A DNA stretch of 64,000 bases. Source: Tretioscincus oriximinensis (taxonomy: Eukaryota; Chordata; Lepidosauria; Squamata; Gymnophthalmidae). The DNA lies in the NCBI GenBank assembly GCA_022410635.1, contig JAJVDF010000027.1, positions 1,905,025 to 1,969,024 on the forward strand, in the 5' to 3' direction. The notes beneath the pieces were generated by a model. That model saw nothing but the letters and a program-made list of their open reading frames with translations. It searched no databases and was not told the origin of the DNA. Positions 11,805 through 22,240 of this stretch are shown here, in pieces. Each line of letters starts with the position of its first letter. Positions within the stretch are counted from its first letter, which is position 1. The translations under genes and the position numbers were made by a program.

Positions 11805-11980
11805 TTATAAACATAATTATTATCGTAGTAATAGTAATAATAATTAATATTCATAATCATAATAACAGCAAAAGTTGTTCTCGTTGGTGTTGATGTTGTT
11901 ATAGTGGCTATTGTTATTGATGATATTGTTATTATGTTTCTAGTTATTGTTATTGTTATCATTATCATGATTCTAAGTAA
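11805..11980. repeat. Degenerate ATT/ATC-type trinucleotide tract
   Basis: Repeated TAT, AAT, ATA and GTT triplets run through this stretch with many substitutions. It produces a spurious minus-strand ORF rich in Ile and Thr. It is an old, decayed microsatellite. Confidence 0.75.
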
Positions 11981-12097
11981 ACTTGGAGACAGAGGTGGAC
12001 CCTGAGCAGGGCAAGGAAACAATTATTTTCTCATATTTTTTCGTGCAATGTGTTCNTTTCTAATTACTTGGAGTAAGATCAATGTATGTATACATAG

Positions 12098-12548
12098 GTC
12101 CAGCCAGTCCTCAATCTGTGGCATCTACAGTGGGGTAAGTTGAGGAAAACCTGGAATATCTCGAGATGGAGGAGGAGGAAGATGAAGATCTTGAGTTTGT
12201 AGCTTGTGTGATGGATGCCTTGCGCATGAAATTCAGATTACAAAGTAAGTAGAGACGGTAGCACATGCAAACAAGGTTGTAGAGAAGGTAGTTGATGCAA
12301 GTACCCAACTATGACACAGGAATAAAAATTATTTTAATTGCCAACGCNACTAGCTAATAAAATAGAGTAGAATGCAATAAATATCCATTCAAAATAATGT
12401 TGCTATGTATGTCCAAGCAATGTTTTCAGAAATGTAACTCTTTTTTGTTTTATTTTGCAGGGATAGTACTGGAGAGGTTATTGGCAGCAGCCAGGATGTT
12501 ATAGAAATGAAAAATGCCGAGATTTGTTCTTTCTTGAACATAAATAAA
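12098..12548 (+). pseudogene. Two-exon gene remnant with a nonsense codon, function unknown
   Basis: The first exon-like segment ends at 12244 with CAAA/GTAAGT. It reads PASPQSVASTVG, a TAA at 12136-12138, then VEENLEYLEMEEEEDEDLE and VACVMDALRMKFRLQ. The in-frame stop could be a single substitution in a Glu codon. A 216-bp intron-like gap follows, ending in a T-rich tract and TTTTGCAG at 12460. The second exon, in matching phase, adds RIVLERLLAAARML and stops at 12502-12504. AATAAA lies at 12543-12548. A different frame of exon 2 is also open, for 35 codons, so the phase assignment is not certain. The acidic then helical composition suggests a nuclear or coiled-coil protein. No family was recognised. 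It faces away from the minus-strand remnant inside the same TTAA-flanked unit. Confidence 0.4.
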
Positions 12549-12644
12549 GTTCCGGATTTTGTTTGAAAGAAAGTTTAAAATTTTAAAAGAAAGTTTAAAA
12601 GTTGTTTATCTAAATACATTTGTGCCCACCTTAAGAATCCCAGA

Positions 12645-13125
12645 TAAATGTTTATCCAGCCTCAGTTTGAAGATTCACCACCTCTCGTGGCATGTTCCTC
12701 ACCCTTACTATTAGAATTCATTTTATAAATCAAAAGAGACACCCATGCAGTTTAATCCNATTGTTTCTAGTCCTTCCATGTGCCAACGAGAACAACGCTG
12801 ATCCCTCTGCTCTGTGACAGTCCTTCAGATATTTGTAGACAGCAATCAGGTCTTCTCTCGGTCTTCTCTTTTGCAGACTAAACATCCCAAGATCCCTTAA
12901 CGGTTTCCCATAGGTCATGGTTTCAAGAACACACACCATCCTTGTAACTCTCTTTTGAACTTGCTGTAGTTTATCAATGTCCTTTTTAAATTGGGTCCCC
13001 CAAAACTGAACACAGCATTACAAGTGCGGTCTAACCATAGTGCAGTGTGTTGTCCTTATTTGCACTGTTTACTCTTGTTTGGCCTGTAGTCTACCAATAT
13101 ATCCAGTTCCACCTGTGCTACTGCT
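12645..13125 (-). pseudogene. CR1-type LINE ORF2 C-terminal fragment
   Basis: Read on the minus strand, the segment contains LRDLGMFSLQKRR, EDLIAVYKYLKDC and GRTRNN. These match the conserved tail of CR1/L2-type ORF2 proteins downstream of the reverse transcriptase. Stops, frame changes and an n show decay, and the RT core itself is absent, so the copy is strongly 5' truncated as usual for CR1. The stretch 12645-12720 is probably its 3' UTR. It lies just outside the right TTAA of the 10.4-12.6 kb unit. Confidence 0.8.
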
Positions 13126-13439
13126 CAGACATATTCCTCCCATTCTATATGTACTGTTTTAATTTTTTNGGCCAAAAGTAGTATTCCNCTGTTAAATACC
13201 ATTCTTTTATCTTCATCCCATTGTACAAGCTTCTCAAAACAGTTTTTCTTTGAAGAAAAAATATTGCTTACCTGATTTATTGGTACGGAGGAGGAATTAA
13301 TAATCATCCAATCAAAAATTGTCTTCAAATACCAGCTGTAAGTTCCAAGGAATTGCTTGTAACACAAATAACTCATGTGGCAGGGAAAAGTAGTGACTGC
13401 TACAGAGAACAAAGGCAGAATTGTCATTTGGGTCAGTAT

Positions 13440-13990
13440 TGTCTAAATTGTCATTGGGCATGGCGAGGGTGGTGGTGGTGTAGCAAGAGGAGATCAGGTA
13501 GTGTAGCAAGACAGCAATTTGTCCCTCCCATGTGCGTCCTGCGGCAAGATAATTTTTCTTCCTATGGCCATTCCAGAACCCAGGAAACATATTTTTTGCC
13601 TACAAGAAGATAGCTGGGGAAGTGGGAGGGGGACGAATGGCTGACAAGAGCAGTGGATAAGTGTTAAAAGCCATTCCAGCTCGCATCGTGCTTTCCCTTG
13701 ATGCTCCTGTCAGAATCCTTCCTGCTAGCAAGGAAGGGGGGAAAGGGGTGGTGAGAGCCTAGCCTGGGCAACTGTCTCCAGGGATGCCCCCTCAACCCCC
13801 CACCCTGATTCCTGTCTCCAATGATGCCTCCCCACACCGGAGACCTCAACCCCCCCTAGTCACCAGTCCATTGCCCCCATGTGTCACAGTCATTGGTTCA
13901 CACAATCTGTCCCTGGCGTTTGGCATATTTTCCATTTGGCTTTAAAAGCCATCCCCCACACANCCAAAACAAACAATCCTCCAGTGCCGC
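13440..13990. other. GC-rich block with internal ~40-bp repeats
   Basis: C-rich sequence contrasts with AT-rich flanks. TGTCTCCAGGGATGCC (13773) and TGTCTCCAATGATGCC (13813) are spaced 40 bases apart, and CCTCAACCCCCC also recurs. ORFs on both strands lack motifs. It may be a decayed DNA transposon or minisatellite. Confidence 0.4.
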
Positions 13991-14814
13991 CGTGTGGAAA
14001 AGAACATGTTATGCAGGCCATTTAAAAGGAAGCATAACGAGACTACACCAAAGGAATGCGCTTAGGAGAAGTGTCTTGATGATTTTAACTGTCTGTCTTT
14101 TCTTTCTCCTCTCCAACTGAGATATAAAGTCCCTCTCAACAATGTACACACTGAACACATTCAGAACAGACAGTAGCTAGAAGCGCTTTCTGATTCTTTT
14201 TTAAGAATGTGTTCCCATGTTTCTGCTGATATCTAGTACAGGAAACCAAGTGCAAAATGTGTCCCAGGTACTACTGAAGGAAGGACTGGACAAATAAATA
14301 TTTAGTCTTTCTCATCTTACAAAAATCACTTCAATTCCTAAAGGAGTAGTGCCCATGTGCAGAGCATTCTTGATAGCATCGGTATCAAGCATCGGTGGTA
14401 AATGTCAAGATACTGAAAAGCACCGGAGTAAATAATGCATACAAAACAGTCTGAATTGAACCAGGTGTTTGGAGGAAATCAGAAAAGCCCCTGTTTTACT
14501 TTGAATGCAAACTAGCACCCTTGAATTAGGGGTGGTTTGAATTGGAATTTGATTTAAACCACATCAAATGGGAAAAGGTTCAATGATATCTCTGCAGTCT
14601 GCTCCTTCTGTGGTCAAATAATATAATTAGGGATAGAATTAAACTTAAAGTGCAGAAAGCAGTATACGAGATGCCAGGTATTGACATCAGTTAGCGGGAA
14701 GATCAGGGCAGGTGGTGGTGCTTGGAGTCAGAGTGGGTCGTGTGATATGTGATCGACATCCTACAGATATGTTGGCAAGCTTGGGAAATTGTATACNTTC
14801 CTAGTGGTTTCTAG

Positions 14815-14936
14815 TGGGATCTGAAGAAGTAGACGTGTCTATGAAAGCTTATGCCACCCACTTTTCTCCTGTTAGTCTCAAAGTGCTACTAGCCCTTTTG
14901 CTGGACTTTCTACTGGGCTCACACAGTTATTTCTCT
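14815..14936 (+). mobile_element. Penelope-like element 3' end
   Basis: The block AAGTAGACGTGTCTATGAAAGC followed by a CTTATGCCACCCACTTTTCTCC block, a GTTAGTCTCAAAGTGCTACT block and ends TTATTTCTCTG is the reverse complement of the PLE segment at 45005-45120. The shared AAGCTTATGCC and GACATGTCTAC words also occur at the 3' end of the coding PLE near 33200. Transposon copy B is inserted immediately after it. Confidence 0.75.
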
Positions 14937-14937
14937 G

Positions 14938-15119
14938 AGGTCCTGTCCCCACTGAGCCTTAGACTTGCCTATATCTCAGAATAGCAGCCTGCCATCTACA
15001 TGCTAGTCTANGCTATGGCAGGCCCCGAATTGGGCCTGCCATAGCCTACACTGGCATGTGGATGACCAAGCTGTGTACCGAGTTATAACCCAGAATAATG
15101 CTCAGTGGGGACATGGCCT
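14938..15119. mobile_element. ~180-bp palindromic DNA transposon, copy B
   Basis: It matches copy A (9797-9977) nearly end to end. Shared parts are the GTCCTGTCCCCACTGAGCC start, the central palindrome GGCAGGCCC / GGGCCTGCC and the CTCAGTGGGGACA end. The target duplication is not clear because the left end abuts a PLE fragment. Confidence 0.7.
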
Positions 15120-15488
15120 CCTAGTGGTTTCTTGGTTATTCAAGAAGGCAGAATGGACAAACTACAACTGAGTGGACAAACAACTTGGAAGCCAAACCCA
15201 AACCAGAAAAGCTATATGAGAAGTTCACTTATTATAGCTGAAGTGGGTTATCAGCTGGAAAAGGGCAGGAATAGGACCTGAGGTAAAAGCAAGGGTTTGT
15301 TTAAATTCAAGTCAATAGACAAGGGACTTAGGCATTAAAGTCCACTAATAGAGACATTTTCTGTGTTCTAGCCCATTCCATGTGCCATCTTACATGGGCA
15401 GAGCATTTGGGGGAGCAGGACTACCCTGTCTAATGATACTGTGAAGAATCCAGTTCTGTTAGATCCCATCCTGAATTGTGCTAGAAGT

Positions 15489-15728
15489 AAGAAGAACAAC
15501 TGGGTTTTTATACCCCACTTTTCCCACCCAAAGGGACTCAAAGTGGTTTACAAACTATTTTTCGTTTGAAGGTTTTCATTCGATCTTCCCCATCACATTG
15601 TGATGGTACCTATTAATCTACTTGCTAATGTTTCAAACAGAGGTTAGTTGAAACTAAGGCCAGTAGAGAGCATTCAGTCCCCTCCATGGCAGAGATATGG
15701 GCCTCAAACCACCATGCCTCTCTAAGTG
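15489..15728 (-). mobile_element. Sauria-type tRNA-derived SINE
   Basis: In plus-strand order the copy starts with its GAAGAA tail complement, then the TTTTATACCCCAC...GGGACTCAAAGTGG LINE-like 3' part, then ATCTTCCCCATCA. The tRNA-like head lies near 15700 and is badly decayed. The order matches, in reverse, the better copy at 39687-39990. Confidence 0.7.
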
Positions 15729-16628
15729 CAGGCAGGGTTTTTATAGACATTTGATGAAGGGCAATTATAAACATCTAAGAAAATGACAAACCAGTGAGTG
15801 GAACGGTTAAGGGTAATGCAGGTGTATGGTGCGCTGGCAGTACTGGATGAGTAATTTAAGTGAGTCAAGATATGTACACCAGGGGACACATAGTGTTTGA
15901 AAATTCAGAAAGATCCAAGATCATAACAAATAGTTTGTCAACTTGGCACTGTAGCATGAATAAAGAATGCTTGTTGATCAAAAGCTTTAAAGTGCTGAAA
16001 AGAAAAAGAGAAGCACTGTCTGAATTTATACATAATTCTATACTGCATCTTATTTATTTTTTTAAAATTATATCCTAAGCCTTAAGGAAAAGAACTTCCG
16101 GCACTTTCCAGAACGATTCTGGTTTCCCTCTCCCCACATCTCCATTAGAATTTTTCATCAAAATGGAAGATGGCAAACAGTGCTGCAGTCTTTGGAAGTA
16201 ATGAAAAAAGATGTCAAAGCTTGTTAAGGTCAGTGAGCAAAACAATGTGGATTGCATAGTATTACGGAATTATTAATTTAAAAGTTAATATATGAACAAA
16301 AGCATCTGGTGAGTGAGAGAATAATTTTCTTTCGCATGGCTAATTTCAGTGCCAGCTGTCTCTGACCTCAACCATATTTTCTCAAAAGCTTTTACAGAGT
16401 CTGTCTGGTTTTAAAATGCAGAATTTATAGGAGGAATGCTAAGTTTGCAGTAGAGATGCCCAAAGTTAAGTTCATGTTTGAAAATTCATTTGGATCCTTG
16501 TGTTTACTATGTTCTCATCAAACTAAACACACAATGATCTGCATGTCTGGAAATCTGTTCAAACCAAATCAACATCTTTGATCAAATTATTTGACTGAAC
16601 AGTTTATGTCTACTGTATTTTTACTCTT
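15729..16628. other. No gene or repeat recognised
   Basis: Two ORFs of 60-72 codons occur on opposite strands without motifs. Nothing else supports a feature. Confidence 0.35.
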
Positions 16629-16995
16629 AGGCTGCATCCACACGGCGTAATGCTGTCTGCATTGGAGCACCATCCCGGTGGCTCCTGCAGACATAATCGC
16701 GGTTTGTCACCAATACAGTCGCTACAAACCTGCCTTGTAGTGGATTTAATGAAACTGATTTTTTTCAGCTCTCGTGGTACTGCACACTGAAAACCTGCTG
16801 CTTTTTAGAATGTGGCCTGCTCAGACGGGCCCTCCACCAATCAGTGAGCTAGCCCTGCAAAGCATCCAGATGGAGAGAAGGCCGGTGCCTCCTTCCTCTT
16901 GCCCACCTATGGCAGTTGCTGCATGACGCGTGGAGACAGCTGCCCACCTGCTATGAAAGATAAGTCCGTTTTTTAGCTCCGCATGTGGATGGAAA
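16629..16995. mobile_element. hAT-like non-autonomous DNA transposon (candidate)
   Basis: The left end TAGGCTGCATCCACACGGCG is mirrored on the right by CCGCATGTGGATGG. The interior is GC-rich relative to its flanks. TAGG/CAGG starts are common in hAT elements. No 8-bp target duplication could be confirmed, so both class and boundaries are tentative. Confidence 0.45.
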
Positions 16996-17749
16996 GGATT
17001 TTTTAAAAGGGAAAAAAAGCTTTTTTTAATTGGCTTGATCTTGGATGTAAATATCCCAATGTTTGATTAAATAGGGCACTTCTGAACCCATCAAATGGCT
17101 TTTTGGTTTGCCAGTGCACCAAAAATGCAACTTTCATTCATTGCTCCATTTCGCTAGTCTACAAGGATTTCAGTCAAATTTCTAAACATGAATCAGTTAT
17201 TTGTTAGCAAGAGGCAACAAAGGATCCTGTGACTGCCTCTTGTCCTGGTCCACCTTTCTTTGGTTGTTGAGTTTCATGTAGTCAATTGGCTTTGGGTGGT
17301 CATTCTTGAGCCAATCACATCAGTCACCTCTAACCTGCATTTGAGGTGGTTTCTCTTTTTAAACTTTGTGTAAATGCCATTTACGTCTGTTCTTTGCATT
17401 TGATAATTGCTTTGATTTGAATAACATTTTCCTGGATCAGAAGTTTGGGATATCTTGTTCATACCTTGACACAAATCATGGTAGTGTCATATTGACTTAT
17501 TCTTAAAGATGAATCAAAACAAAAAAATTGATAGTAATTTTTTGATAGTACATTTTTAATATTAATATTTGATACTTGATTTGTTACTTGATACCATATC
17601 TCTAATGGCTGGTTGTGGACTTTATGGGCATAGTGGCCTGGAGATAGTAGGATAATGAGGTAATTAGGCATCATCTCTGCAGCAGCTGTAAATTATGTAA
17701 AGTTCTTTCTAGTATAACCCATTTTTATTTGTAATATTAACAGCTTCAA
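16996..17749. other. Unassigned sequence
   Basis: No gene, hairpin or recognisable repeat was seen. Two minus-strand ORFs of 66-71 codons have no motif. Confidence 0.35.
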
Positions 17750-18390
17750 ACTATAAAATTAATTTTGGAAGTCCCCATCCGCCCATTTTACCCTTTGTAT
17801 GTAAGAAATCTTTTTTAATTTGCCCTTTCCAGGTGCCCTGAAGCCAATTAGACAAAAAATTATCCCAATAATTTAGTGCTTTTCTAGGAATAAAATCACA
17901 TAGAACTTGAAACAAATATAATCTTTTTGGGAGTATCAACATCTTTCCTGCATGAATTCTAGAAATAACTGATTTTTTTCCACATTCATAATTTATTTTT
18001 TATATGATGCCATGTTTCCTTTAAGTTAATTTGCTTTAATTTGGTTGGATTTTTTGTCAATGTTATACCTAAATACTTCATACATTTTATTCCTAATTTT
18101 AAATGCATCTGTTGTTGTATTTGTAGTTGTTCATTAGGGTATGTATTAATGAACATAATTTCTGATTTTGTCAAATTAATTTTTAGACCAGTGTTTGCTT
18201 TAAATTTTGAAATTATTGATTGAATATGAGAAATTGCTTGTAGTGTGTTTGCTATTAGAATCATGGCATCATCAGCGTATAAACTGACTTTAACTTGGGA
18301 TGCTCCTCCCTTAGAGATGCTGTAACTAAGGAATAAAGAAAAGCTTTCCTTTGTGGAAGGAAAATCTGCATCATGTGTGTGCATTTGTTC
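17750..18390 (-). pseudogene. L1-type LINE ORF2 fragment: RT core and thumb
   Basis: Reading leftwards from 18384, the product includes SLYADDAMILIANTL, the YADD catalytic box of an L1-type reverse transcriptase. It continues GLKINLTKSEIMF and KYLGITLTKNPTKLK, then after a frame break MLILPKRLYLFQVL and KGKMGGWGLPKL (17751-17942). This is the middle of ORF2. The plus-strand L1 starting 350 bp downstream has its endonuclease and early RT but lacks exactly this middle segment. The piece may therefore be an inverted part of the same insertion, or a separate copy. Stops between the two open parts show it is inactive. Confidence 0.85.
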
Positions 18391-18735
18391 TAGTTGGCAA
18401 AACCACTGAACTCTGCAATTCTACTGTTAGCAGAACGTAACACACCTAGTTTAAGATAACAAGATAAAAAGAGATTGCAAATTTAAAAAATAATAATTGG
18501 GGTTTTGATCTAATGGACATTAAGAATGGAGGCACTTGGATTGCACATCCCACAGATGCCTGAAGCCTAGAAGAGATATATGGGTGAGATATTCTCTCTG
18601 AACCTCTCTGTATTCAGGGAAGGCCGGTATGGGGCTTAAGGGGATGGAAAGTGTGGTAGCTGGAAGGTGCAGTATAGATAAGAATAAAAAGAGGAGCACA
18701 TGGGGGGAAATTGATAATTATGGTATGGGGTAATT
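18391..18735. other. Spacer between the inverted and plus-strand L1 segments
   Basis: Sequence just before the L1 endonuclease start. It may be L1 inter-ORF sequence or an older flank. No ORF1 motif was recognised. Confidence 0.35.
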
Positions 18736-20527
18736 ACATTTCTTTCAATAAATATTAACGGCATTAAAAATCAAGCTACAAAATGAAGGTTATTTTTTTA
18801 GCAAAGAAACTTAATACCAGAATCTTCAGATAATACATGCTTAATTAATAATAAGATCTGGCCAGCAATATATGAGTCAAGAGGCAGTTCAAACTCGAGG
18901 GGAGTAGCCATATTGATAAATGGAGCAATAAACTTTAAATGTGAAGGGGTAAAAAAAGACTATGAAGGGAGAAGGGTAATTATTAAAGGCAAAATTGATT
19001 CAGAATCATTTACATTTATAAATTTATATGCTGCTAATATTAATCAAAATAATTATATAAAAATGTTATTGAGAATAATTAACAAATTTGCTATAGGAAA
19101 ACAAATTTGGGCAAGAGATTTCAACTCAAAATTAACAAAAGAAACACAAGGGATCCCAATTCCATAAATATAAGGTCAATGGGATGGTATAATTATCACA
19201 AGCATTTTCCCATGATAACAAAAGCAAGATATAATATGATATAGTATATATAGTATATAATAAGATATATATAGATTATATAATAAATAAAACTACAAAT
19301 AGATTGAGGATAAAAGAGTCAAAAATTACACAGTACTGGATATCAGATCATGCCCTGATATTACTAAGATTCCAAATAAATACAGAGGCCCAGAATTGGA
19401 AATGGGAATTTAATCAAATTATAATTTTTAACAAGCAAGAAAAAAGAGCTTTAGAACAAGGCATTCAAGATTATTTTACAGGATCGGTAAACAGTGATAT
19501 TCTGTGGGACGCTTGCAAATCAGTATTAAGAGGACAACGAATAGAGTTAGAATCTAGGATAAAGAGAAGGTGGAATAATGAAAACGAAAACTTAATTAAA
19601 CAGATAGAGCTATTACAACAAAGTCATAAATTAATAAAACAAAATAGGGAAAAGATACAATTAGAAGAAATGGAAAAACAATTAGAATATTTTGCGTGTC
19701 GCCGACAAAAGGAGGAAGCTGGAGAGCAGACGAGGGGCTTTATAACCCTCGTCACCTAGGAAACTGCATCATTCTTCTTGCCCACTTCCTGGACAGCGAA
19801 AAAAGACGCAGCTCCAGAGCATCTCCTTCCTCCTCCAGCAGCAACAGCCAGTGCTCCGTGAGAAGCCAACTTAGAAAATAGAAGAACAACAAAAGGATAT
19901 ATACATGTGAAAATTATAAATCAATCATGGAACATTAAATCAATGAAACAAATGGCAAATTATTTAAAAAGAAGGAAAGAAAAACAATGGATCAATTCTA
20001 TGAACGATAAAACAGGGAGAATCCATGAAGAATCAAGTAAGATTACAGAAATAGTAACAAAAAATTATAAGGACCTTTATAAAGAAGAGACGGTAGAGCT
20101 AGAAAACATTGCTATAATAAAAAAGGCAGTGACATTTTTGAGTGATAAAATAAAAATAGAAGTGTTGCAAGCTATAAAACTAATGGAAAATAAAATACCT
20201 TGCCCGGATGGATTCAACACATATAAAAATTATGCAGAATTATTAGCGTCCCACCTTACAAAATTATACAATTATATTTATGATTACCAAAGGATTCCCC
20301 ATTCCTGGAATGAATTGGAAAGAGTGATTTTCCCAAAGCAGGGGAAGGATCCATGTGAACCTAAATCATATAGACCCATTACATTGTGTAATGAGGACTA
20401 TAAAATCTTTATAAAAATTATCACCTACATATTAGCCAAAATATTACCAACAGTCATAAATGAGGACCAATATGGAGTTATCCAAGGAAGAAAAATTGGT
20501 GACCGAATTAAGAATGAAAGTCAGCAA
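18736..20527 (+). pseudogene. L1-type LINE ORF2: endonuclease and N-terminal RT
   Basis: The endonuclease begins near 18740 (SLSINGIKNQ-like) and continues through SRGSSNSRGVAILINGA, TFINLYAANINQNNY and, at 19320-19390, YWISDHALILLRF, the SDH box of the apurinic-type endonuclease. A connector helix region follows (19400-19700). The RT N-terminus at 19900-20510 carries GRIHEESSKITEIV, PCPDGFNTYKNY, KSYRPITLCNEDYKI and QYGVIQGRKIGDRI. ORF2 normally nicks the target and reverse transcribes the L1 RNA. The copy is dead: there are stops, an AT-rich expansion at 19215-19285, a GC-rich insert at 19700-19862 and a CR1 insertion at 20528. The C-terminus resumes near 20816 and 21700. Confidence 0.85.
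19700..19862. other. ~165-bp GC-rich insertion inside the L1 connector
   Basis: L1-like coding (EKQLEYF) stops near 19693 and resumes after 19863 with L1-like residues. The intervening DNA is markedly GC-richer than the AT-rich L1. It has a small hairpin, CGAGGGGCTTTATAACCCTCG, and serine-rich translation. No family was recognised. Confidence 0.5.
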
Positions 20528-20815
20528 ATGTTGTTTTGCCTCTTTATAAATCTGTGGTGAGGCCACATTTGGAATACTGTGTTCAATTCTGGCCACCACA
20601 TCTCAAGAGGGATATTGTGGAACTAGAGAAGGTGCAGAATAGGGTAACAAAAATGATCAAGAGTCTGGAGCACCTTCCTTTTGAAGTCAGGCTGCAATGT
20701 CTGGGCCTCTTCAGCCTTGAAAGGTGACGTTTGAGAGGTGATCTGATTGAAGTGTACAAAATCACGCATGGGATCTGTAGGGTGAATAGAGAAAAAATGA
20801 TAGGCCCATAAAGGA
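20528..20815 (+). pseudogene. CR1-type LINE ORF2 C-terminal fragment nested in L1
   Basis: The frame from 20536 reads [20 protein letters not shown] and then [20 protein letters not shown] and [11 protein letters not shown]. After a TGA it continues with RGDLIEVYKI. This is the conserved C-terminal block of CR1/L2-type ORF2, not L1. It sits exactly where L1 homology breaks off at 20527, so it inserted into or recombined with the L1. The copy is 5' truncated and lacks a clear 3' tail. Confidence 0.85.
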
Positions 20816-21015
20816 CTCTATTAAAACCCTGGACAATGAAAAAATTGGAAAGAATTATTAATAAAATAATTAACAATGGCAAAATATTAGTATCAGATAT
20901 TTATGTTTCCATAAATCGAATGAAAGGTGAGATTATTAAGGAAATAATTAATAGGTGGCAAAACCATATACAAGTGCAAGGTTTGGAAATAGAGAGACAA
21001 ATTAGAAAATAAAGA
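20816..21015 (+). pseudogene. L1-type ORF2 C-terminal segment, first piece
   Basis: After the CR1 insert the L1 frame resumes with LERIINKIINNG, KGEIIKEIINRWQNHIQV and GLEIERQIRK. This resembles the WE-rich helix region upstream of the L1 Cys-rich tail. A minus-strand LINE end follows from about 21025 and separates it from the next piece. Confidence 0.65.
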
Positions 21016-21024
21016 GAAAATTAA

Positions 21025-21695
21025 CAAGATAAGTAAGTTTATTTCATTATTAGTCCTGAGACCGTATCATAAAAATATGTAAAATGTATAAAAATGTTTA
21101 AAATGTAATTCTTTAAAATATGATACAAAACTTCCAATCAAGTTAAAATCACTGATAAAATACCAACTCTAGTTTATAGCGACATGAATTCTAGCTGCCT
21201 TAATTAAATACGTGGCCACATGGCTAGAGATGTATTTGCCCCAGCCTCCAGTAGCCAAAACACTGTTCCTTTATTATCTAGGCCTTGAACCCTTTTGAGA
21301 AGGGGTGAAATACAGTGCTCCCTGATTTGATTGTAATAGGAACAGACTAGTAAGACATGAGGCATATCTTCCCGCTCTTTAATTTCACAAGTGCAGCATC
21401 TTTCTTGGACTGGTGTATTCAGGTATCTACCAGTGGTCATCTAAGTGTCGAGAAGATCAAACCTCGTCCTGGTAAAGGCAAATCTCGACTGTTGTGGCAG
21501 AGGGAAGGTCACTTGATGTTTGCAGGCAGTTAAATGCGAAGTTCATTTAGCTTGAGCAATGGCTGCTATGTCGTTTTGAGCCTCTATGTCTGTGGATTGT
21601 TGCTTTAGGACTTCTTTGGCCTTATGTACTATTACTCCAAGTTCTTGTAATGGCAACCCAAGGTAATTTAACTTGTCTGCTATAGCTGTTAAGCA
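21025..21695 (-). pseudogene. Second LINE ORF2 C-terminus with Cys/His motif, nested in L1
   Basis: On the minus strand the product contains FAFTRTRFDLL and then RCCTCEIKEREDMPHVLLVC, a C-x2-C...H-x4-C zinc-knuckle-like block, followed by REHCISPLLKRV. Such blocks end the ORF2 of several vertebrate non-LTR elements. The upstream part (21440-21690) keeps an open helical segment, DKLNYLGLPLQELGV. The A/T-rich 21025-21180 stretch is likely its 3' UTR. The clade was not identified. It splits the plus-strand L1 C-terminus. Confidence 0.65.
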
Positions 21696-21699
21696 AGAT

Positions 21700-22240
21700 A
21701 GAGACAAAACTAAAAATTACTCACAAATGGCATTGGATTCCAATACAGATAGCTCACATTACTAATAATATCAGCAATAATTGCTGGTTTGGCTGCCAAA
21801 TACCAGCTGACTATAATCATATAATATGGAGTTTCCCTATTGCATAAGAATATTGGAGGTTAATACAAAAAGAAATTAATAATATGGTAGACGTGTATGT
21901 AGTAATTACTAATAAAATGGCAACGATTATGGGGGATTTAGAAAATGTGCAAATATTGACAACAAGGAAAAATATAGAATATTTATTATTTGTGCTCAGT
22001 TCGTATTCTTGAGAGGGTTGAAAGATGCCACAAGAAGAATTTAAGGGTATGGTATGATTACATCATGGATAAGATGGCGGTAGAATTTAGTTCTGCAAGA
22101 GTGAATTATACTAATGATACAAATCGAGTAAATGAAATAAAAAATACATGGGTAAGGATAGAAAATTATTTATTGCAAAAACTAATACAACCTTCGAAGA
22201 TATATAACCTAAATGTAATATTATCAATGTAAGAACCCCA
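21700..22240 (+). pseudogene. L1-type ORF2 C-terminus, last piece
   Basis: The frame near 21710-21845 reads KITHKWHWIPIQIAHITN and NNCWFGCQIPADYNHIIWSF. This is the L1 tail in which Cys-x2-Cys and His normally precede WW-x-C; here the last Cys is Ser, and a TAA follows. Open residues to about 22230 complete the ORF2 end. The following G-rich UTR supports an L1 identity. Confidence 0.75.

Larger units (their letters stand above)
10371..12630. mobile_element. Candidate 2.26-kb transposon flanked by TTAA, with two divergent exon-like genes
   Basis: TTAA at 10367-10370 is followed by GGTGGGCGCATAT. The mirror sequence ATTTGTGCCCACC ends at 12630 and is followed by TTAA. The ends match at 11 of 13 positions as an inverted repeat. 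TTAA target sites are used by piggyBac and Kolobok elements; a 3-bp TTA or TAA target (PIF/Harbinger) cannot be excluded because TTAA is palindromic. Inside are two exon-like gene remnants reading outwards: minus strand 10672-11171 and plus strand 12098-12548, each ending in an AATAAA. A Penelope end (11199-11300) and a trinucleotide tract have inserted between them. No transposase catalytic motif was recognised. Confidence 0.45.

Noticed and set aside
17986..20560. Host reverse-transcriptase or endonuclease gene
   Set aside because: Motifs are those of L1 ORF2, broken by stops, insertions and an inversion.
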